Both the position numbers and the translations under genes were made by a program. A DNA stretch of 64,000 nt from Acidiflorens sp963847715 (GTDB lineage: Bacteria; Acidobacteriota; Terriglobia; Terriglobales; Acidobacteriaceae): contig CAWKAZ010000011.1 of NCBI GenBank assembly GCA_963847715.1, forward strand, positions 62,001-126,000, read 5' to 3'. The notes beneath the pieces were generated by a model, which saw only the letters and a list, made by a program, of their open reading frames with translations, was not told the origin of the DNA and did not search any database. The first letter of the stretch is position 1; the number at the start of each line of letters is the position of its first letter. This document shows, in pieces, positions 61,454 through 64,000 of this stretch.

Positions 61454-61491
61454 TATATACCTTGACACGTATATTCCAATTGGGGTATATA
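61454..61491 (+). promoter_or_regulatory. Leaderless promoter and operator of the ArsR operon
   Basis: TTGACA (61462-61467) and GTATAT/TATATA (61485-61491) are spaced 17-18 bp; 6-7 bp separate the -10 from the GTG start, so a leaderless transcript is expected. TATATACC (61454-61461) and GGTATATA (61484-61491) form an inverted repeat spanning the promoter. Confidence 0.65.
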
Positions 61492-61497
61492 CAGAGA

Positions 61498-61863
61498 GTG
61501 GAATCCGCCTTCGAAATCATTGCCGAGCCGAATCGCCGCGCGATCTTGACCCTCCTGGTCTCGTCCCAACAGTCGGTGGGAGAGATCGAGCGTCAACTCC
61601 GCATGTCGCAGCCGACCGTGTCCAAGCATCTGCGCGTGCTGCGAGACGCAGGTTTCGTAGAGTCGACGGTCGACGCACAGCGCCGTCTTTACCGGCTGAA
61701 AACCGAACCACTTCAGGAGGTGGACGCCTGGCTCGCTCAGTTCCGCCGGTTCTGGTCCGCTCACGTGGATGCTCTCGAACGCCACCTCGACCGCATGCAT
61801 CCCTTAACGCAACCGAAAACGAAAAAAAAGAAGACGACGCGGCCCCCAAACCCGCGAACGTGA
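61498..61863 (+). CDS. ArsR-family transcriptional regulator
   Basis: The 121-residue protein is a winged helix-turn-helix (EPNRRAILTLLVSSQQSVGEI, MSQPTVSKHLRVLRDAGFVES) with a C-terminal helix and Lys-rich tail. No metal-binding CxC motif is present; such regulators often precede AHSA1/VOC genes. The start is GTG 61498, adjacent to the promoter, rather than TTG 61462, which overlaps the -35. It begins an operon with VOC, SRPBCC and DUF4256 genes. Confidence 0.88.
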   Translation: MESAFEIIAEPNRRAILTLLVSSQQSVGEIERQLRMSQPTVSKHLRVLRDAGFVESTVDAQRRLYRLKTEPLQEVDAWLAQFRRFWSAHVDALERHLDRMHPLTQPKTKKKKTTRPPNPRT

Positions 61864-61878
61864 CTAAGGAGAAAAGAG

Positions 61879-62277
61879 ATGAAAATCAAAGTAACCAGCC
61901 TATACGTGGACAACCAAGACAATGCCCTGCGCTTCTATACTGAGGTCCTGGGTTTTACCAAGAAGACCGATTTCAGTCAGGGGCCATATCGCTGGCTGAC
62001 CGTGGCCTCGCCCGAGGATCCGGACGGCACCGAACTGCAGCTCGCCCTGAACAGCAACCCCGCAGCCAAAGCCTATCAGCAGGCGATCTTTCAACAGAAC
62101 CAGCCTGCGGCCATGTTTTTCACCGACGACATCAAAGGCGACCACGAGCGCATCAAAGCGCGGGGCGCCGAGTTCACCATGTCGCCCACGGACGTGACCG
62201 CCTCGACCATTGCGATGCTGAAGGACACCGGCGGCAACCTTATTCAGCTCACCCAGCTGGCACACCATTCTCGCTAA
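61879..62277 (+). CDS. VOC (glyoxalase/bleomycin-resistance-like) family protein
   Basis: The 132-residue metalloenzyme-fold protein has two beta-alpha-beta-beta-beta units, with VTSLYVDNQDNALRFYTEVLGF and SPTDVTASTIAMLKDTGGNLIQL. The substrate is not known. GAAGGAGA precedes the ATG at good spacing. It belongs to the ArsR-led operon. Confidence 0.92.
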   Translation: MKIKVTSLYVDNQDNALRFYTEVLGFTKKTDFSQGPYRWLTVASPEDPDGTELQLALNSNPAAKAYQQAIFQQNQPAAMFFTDDIKGDHERIKARGAEFTMSPTDVTASTIAMLKDTGGNLIQLTQLAHHSR

Positions 62278-62287
62278 GGAGAACAAG

Positions 62288-62872
62288 ATGATCTCTCGCG
62301 AGCACTACACACCGGGTCCGGCCAATATCGCGCGGGTACAGAAGACCCTCGGAGAGAAGGGCGAAGAGAAGTGGACGCTCGTCCTCGTCAAAGAACTGCG
62401 CCACTCGCCAGAACAAGTCTGGCAGGCGATCACGGATCCGGCCCATCTGCGCGAGTGGGCTCCCTTTGACGCCGATGGGAACCTGGGCATGGCTGGAGCA
62501 ACCGTGAAGCTCACCACAGTGGCAGCGCCCGCGCTGCGCATTACCGAAACAATCATAACGCGCGCCGACGAACCCGAGGTGCTGGAGTACAAGTGGGGTG
62601 ACTTCAACATGCGGTGGGAACTCGAAAGTTTTGGTAACGGCACGCGCCTTACGCTGTGGACCAACATCGGTCACCGCTTCATCGCAATGGGTGCTGCTGG
62701 TTGGCAGATCTGTTTCGATGTTCTGGATCACCTGCTCAGCGGAACTCCAATCGGCCGCATCGTCGGTCCCGAAGCCATGAAGTTCGGCTGGCAGCGATTA
62801 AACGCGGAATACTCAAAGCAGTTTGGTATCGAAGCGCCGAACTGGCCGCCTCAAGCGGCTCAAAAACCTTGA
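62288..62872 (+). CDS. SRPBCC/AHSA1-domain protein
   Basis: The 194-residue protein has the START/AHSA1 pattern: RHSPEQVWQAITDPAHLREWAP at the start and WQICFDVLDHLLSG near the end, forming a hydrophobic ligand pocket. Such proteins often respond to stress or bind lipids. It follows the VOC gene by 10 bp with AAGGAG before the ATG. Confidence 0.9.
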   Translation: MISREHYTPGPANIARVQKTLGEKGEEKWTLVLVKELRHSPEQVWQAITDPAHLREWAPFDADGNLGMAGATVKLTTVAAPALRITETIITRADEPEVLEYKWGDFNMRWELESFGNGTRLTLWTNIGHRFIAMGAAGWQICFDVLDHLLSGTPIGRIVGPEAMKFGWQRLNAEYSKQFGIEAPNWPPQAAQKP

Positions 62873-62891
62873 ATCGAGGAAATCGCAAATT

Positions 62892-63470
62892 ATGAAGCGA
62901 CCATTAAAGAGCAACAAGCAAGAGTTATCACCAGAACAAAGTGGCCAACTACTCAAAGCACTGAAGGCCCGTTTTGAGAAAAACATGAACCGCCACAAAG
63001 GCCTTGAATGGGGCCAAGTCCAAGCAAAGCTGGAAGCCAGCGCTGAAAAGCTGTGGTCACTCAGCGAAATGGAAAGAACAGGCGGTGAACCGGATGTTGT
63101 TGGCCACGACAAAAAGACGGGCGAATACATTTTCTATGATTGTGCCGCGGACAGTCCGAAAGGCCGCCGAAGTCTTTGCTACGACCGTGAAGCGCTCGAC
63201 TCAAGGAAAGAACACAAACCGAAAGATAACGCCGTGGATATGGCGATTGCGATGGGCATCGAGCTCTTAACCGAAGAACAATATCGCGAGCTGCAGAAAC
63301 TTGGAGAGTTCGACACGAAGACGTCGAGCTGGGTGAAAACACCTCCCGAAGTCAGAGAACTCGGTGGCGCACTCTTTTGTGATCGCCGCTTCAACACTGT
63401 CTTCGTGTATCACAACGGAGCGGAGTCTTATTACGCCGGTCGAGCGTTCCGCGGCTCACTGCGGGTCTAG
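62892..63470 (+). CDS. DUF4256 family protein
   Basis: The 192-residue soluble protein matches DUF4256: LKARFEKNMNRHKGLEWGQVQ, FYDCAADSPKGRRSLCYD and FCDRRFNTVFVYHNGAESYY. Function unknown. The ATG at 62892 follows GAGGAA; a 23-codon upstream extension overlaps the previous gene and is rejected. Confidence 0.85.
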   Translation: MKRPLKSNKQELSPEQSGQLLKALKARFEKNMNRHKGLEWGQVQAKLEASAEKLWSLSEMERTGGEPDVVGHDKKTGEYIFYDCAADSPKGRRSLCYDREALDSRKEHKPKDNAVDMAIAMGIELLTEEQYRELQKLGEFDTKTSSWVKTPPEVRELGGALFCDRRFNTVFVYHNGAESYYAGRAFRGSLRV

Positions 63471-63485
63471 GGGAACAATCTCATC

Positions 63486-63695
63486 ATGAAAGAAACCACC
63501 AAACGTTCGATTGTTCGCTGGATTCACATCGTCTTGGCCATTCCGATATTCGGTTATATCTATAGTCCGTTTGAAAGACTGCCAGACTATGCCTTCCCAA
63601 CTCGGTATGTGTTTCTTCCTGCCATGGTCGTTTCTGGACTTTGGATGTGGAAAGGTCACTTGCTTCGGCGACTGATTTCGAAGAGATCGGCCTGA
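63486..63695 (+). CDS. Small membrane protein of unknown function
   Basis: The 69-residue protein has two hydrophobic helices (SIVRWIHIVLAIPIFGYIY and VFLPAMVVSGLWMWKGHLL) and a basic C-terminus. It is 15 bp after the DUF4256 gene with GGGGAA upstream, so it belongs to the ArsR-led operon. I do not recognise a family. Confidence 0.7.
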   Translation: MKETTKRSIVRWIHIVLAIPIFGYIYSPFERLPDYAFPTRYVFLPAMVVSGLWMWKGHLLRRLISKRSA

Positions 63696-63721
63696 CCGGG
63701 AACTCAAACATATTCTCGGCC

Positions 63722-63763
63722 AAAAAAATCCGCGCCACCCACATTGCAAATGGGCGGCGCGGA
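63722..63763 (-). terminator. Terminator of the right-edge secreted gene
   Basis: A 13-bp stem (TCCGCGCCACCCA/TGGGCGGCGCGGA, one mismatch) is followed on the minus strand by TTTTTTT, 22 bp past the stop of the partial gene. Confidence 0.9.
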
Positions 63764-63784
63764 CGAAGACACCTCTACCGGAAG

Positions 63785-64000
63785 CTAATGCTTACAGTAG
63801 GAGGCCGGCACGGAAATATAGTCGGTGGCTGGAAAGTCGTACCATCCATTTTCGGCGGATGAGGGAACCTCATCGGCGAACCATGGCAGCATGACCAGAT
63901 CCTGCAAGTGATAATCGACGCCATTGATGGGTACGACCACAGCGGGAAAGTCAGTATAGGTTGGACCGTTTCCTTCCGGATCTCCTACCTCGAGAAGGTT
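63785..64000 (-). CDS. C-terminal part of a protein of unknown function (5' end outside window)
   Basis: From the right edge the frame AAC... is open for 71 codons to a TAG at 63785-63787. The residues visible (for example NGVDYHLQDLVMLPWFAD and SYCKH at the end) suggest a secreted or cell-surface protein with beta structure. The product is incomplete, so no function can be assigned. A strong terminator follows. Confidence 0.7.
   Translation of the reverse strand, partial: NLLEVGDPEGNGPTYTDFPAVVVPINGVDYHLQDLVMLPWFADEVPSSAENGWYDFPATDYISVPASYCKH

Overview
The window reads as a chromosomal segment of an acidobacterium, probably of the Koribacter/Terriglobia type. This rests on family content: an Oar-like TonB-dependent receptor with an N-terminal carboxypeptidase-regulatory domain, a VWFA-related secreted protein, a DUF3857/transglutaminase/TPR giant, a split ATP synthase operon, moderately GC-rich DNA with many GTG/TTG starts, and several families of intergenic palindromic repeats. 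No rRNA, tRNA, CRISPR, prophage or insertion sequence was recognised.

Layout. 1-6.6 kb (minus): two secreted proteins, the TonB receptor and the VWFA protein. 6.6-10.2 kb: a fused MoaD-MoaE molybdopterin synthase divergent from a large HEAT/PilZ protein that seems to start at an ATC codon. 10.4-12.4 kb (minus): atpZ-atpI-atpB-atpE, the membrane part of an F-type ATP synthase without its F1 genes. 12.5-15.8 kb: the transglutaminase/TPR protein. 15.9-26.4 kb (minus): a complex I operon read as nuoA, a PH-domain gene, nuoC-D-H-J-K-L-M-N; every Fe-S subunit (B, E, F, G, I) is absent. 26.5-32.9 kb: an autoregulated ribbon-helix-helix operon, DUF2277, an ArsR-like regulator with a short-chain dehydrogenase, an M20 peptidase, an alpha/beta hydrolase, glycerate 2-kinase and a beta-barrel protein. 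33-35.6 kb: tatB-tatC, an M28 peptidase and a small haem protein. 35.8-41.4 kb: lysS, a HigBA-type toxin-antitoxin pair, a YyaL-family thioredoxin protein and an Fpg/Nei glycosylase. 41.5-44.4 kb: a PAS/degenerate-GGDEF protein with motA-motB, then a 45-residue secreted peptide gene. 44.7-51.5 kb (minus): membrane proteins, CBS, DUF58, DedA, a hydrolase, an argD-like aminotransferase and a winged-helix regulator. 52-58.9 kb: a membrane histidine kinase with a sigma-54 response regulator, an MlaE/MlaF-like lipid ABC transporter pair and a secreted esterase. 59-64 kb: a thioredoxin-like protein, DNA polymerase IV, a membrane protein, an ArsR-VOC-SRPBCC-DUF4256 operon and the end of a secreted protein.

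The most distinctive non-coding signal is a set of intergenic elements built from degenerate 7-bp words, most of which then run back in inverted orientation to form a long imperfect hairpin. The word differs from element to element but the grammar is constant (exact 7-bp phase). Three of them fill the nuoM/L, nuoL/K and nuoK/J spacers almost exactly. Other signals worth attention are the missing Fe-S genes of the nuo operon, two promoters placed so that the transcript should begin at the start codon (leaderless), repeat DNA used as coding or ribosome-binding sequence, and several ATPase or signalling proteins with substituted catalytic residues.
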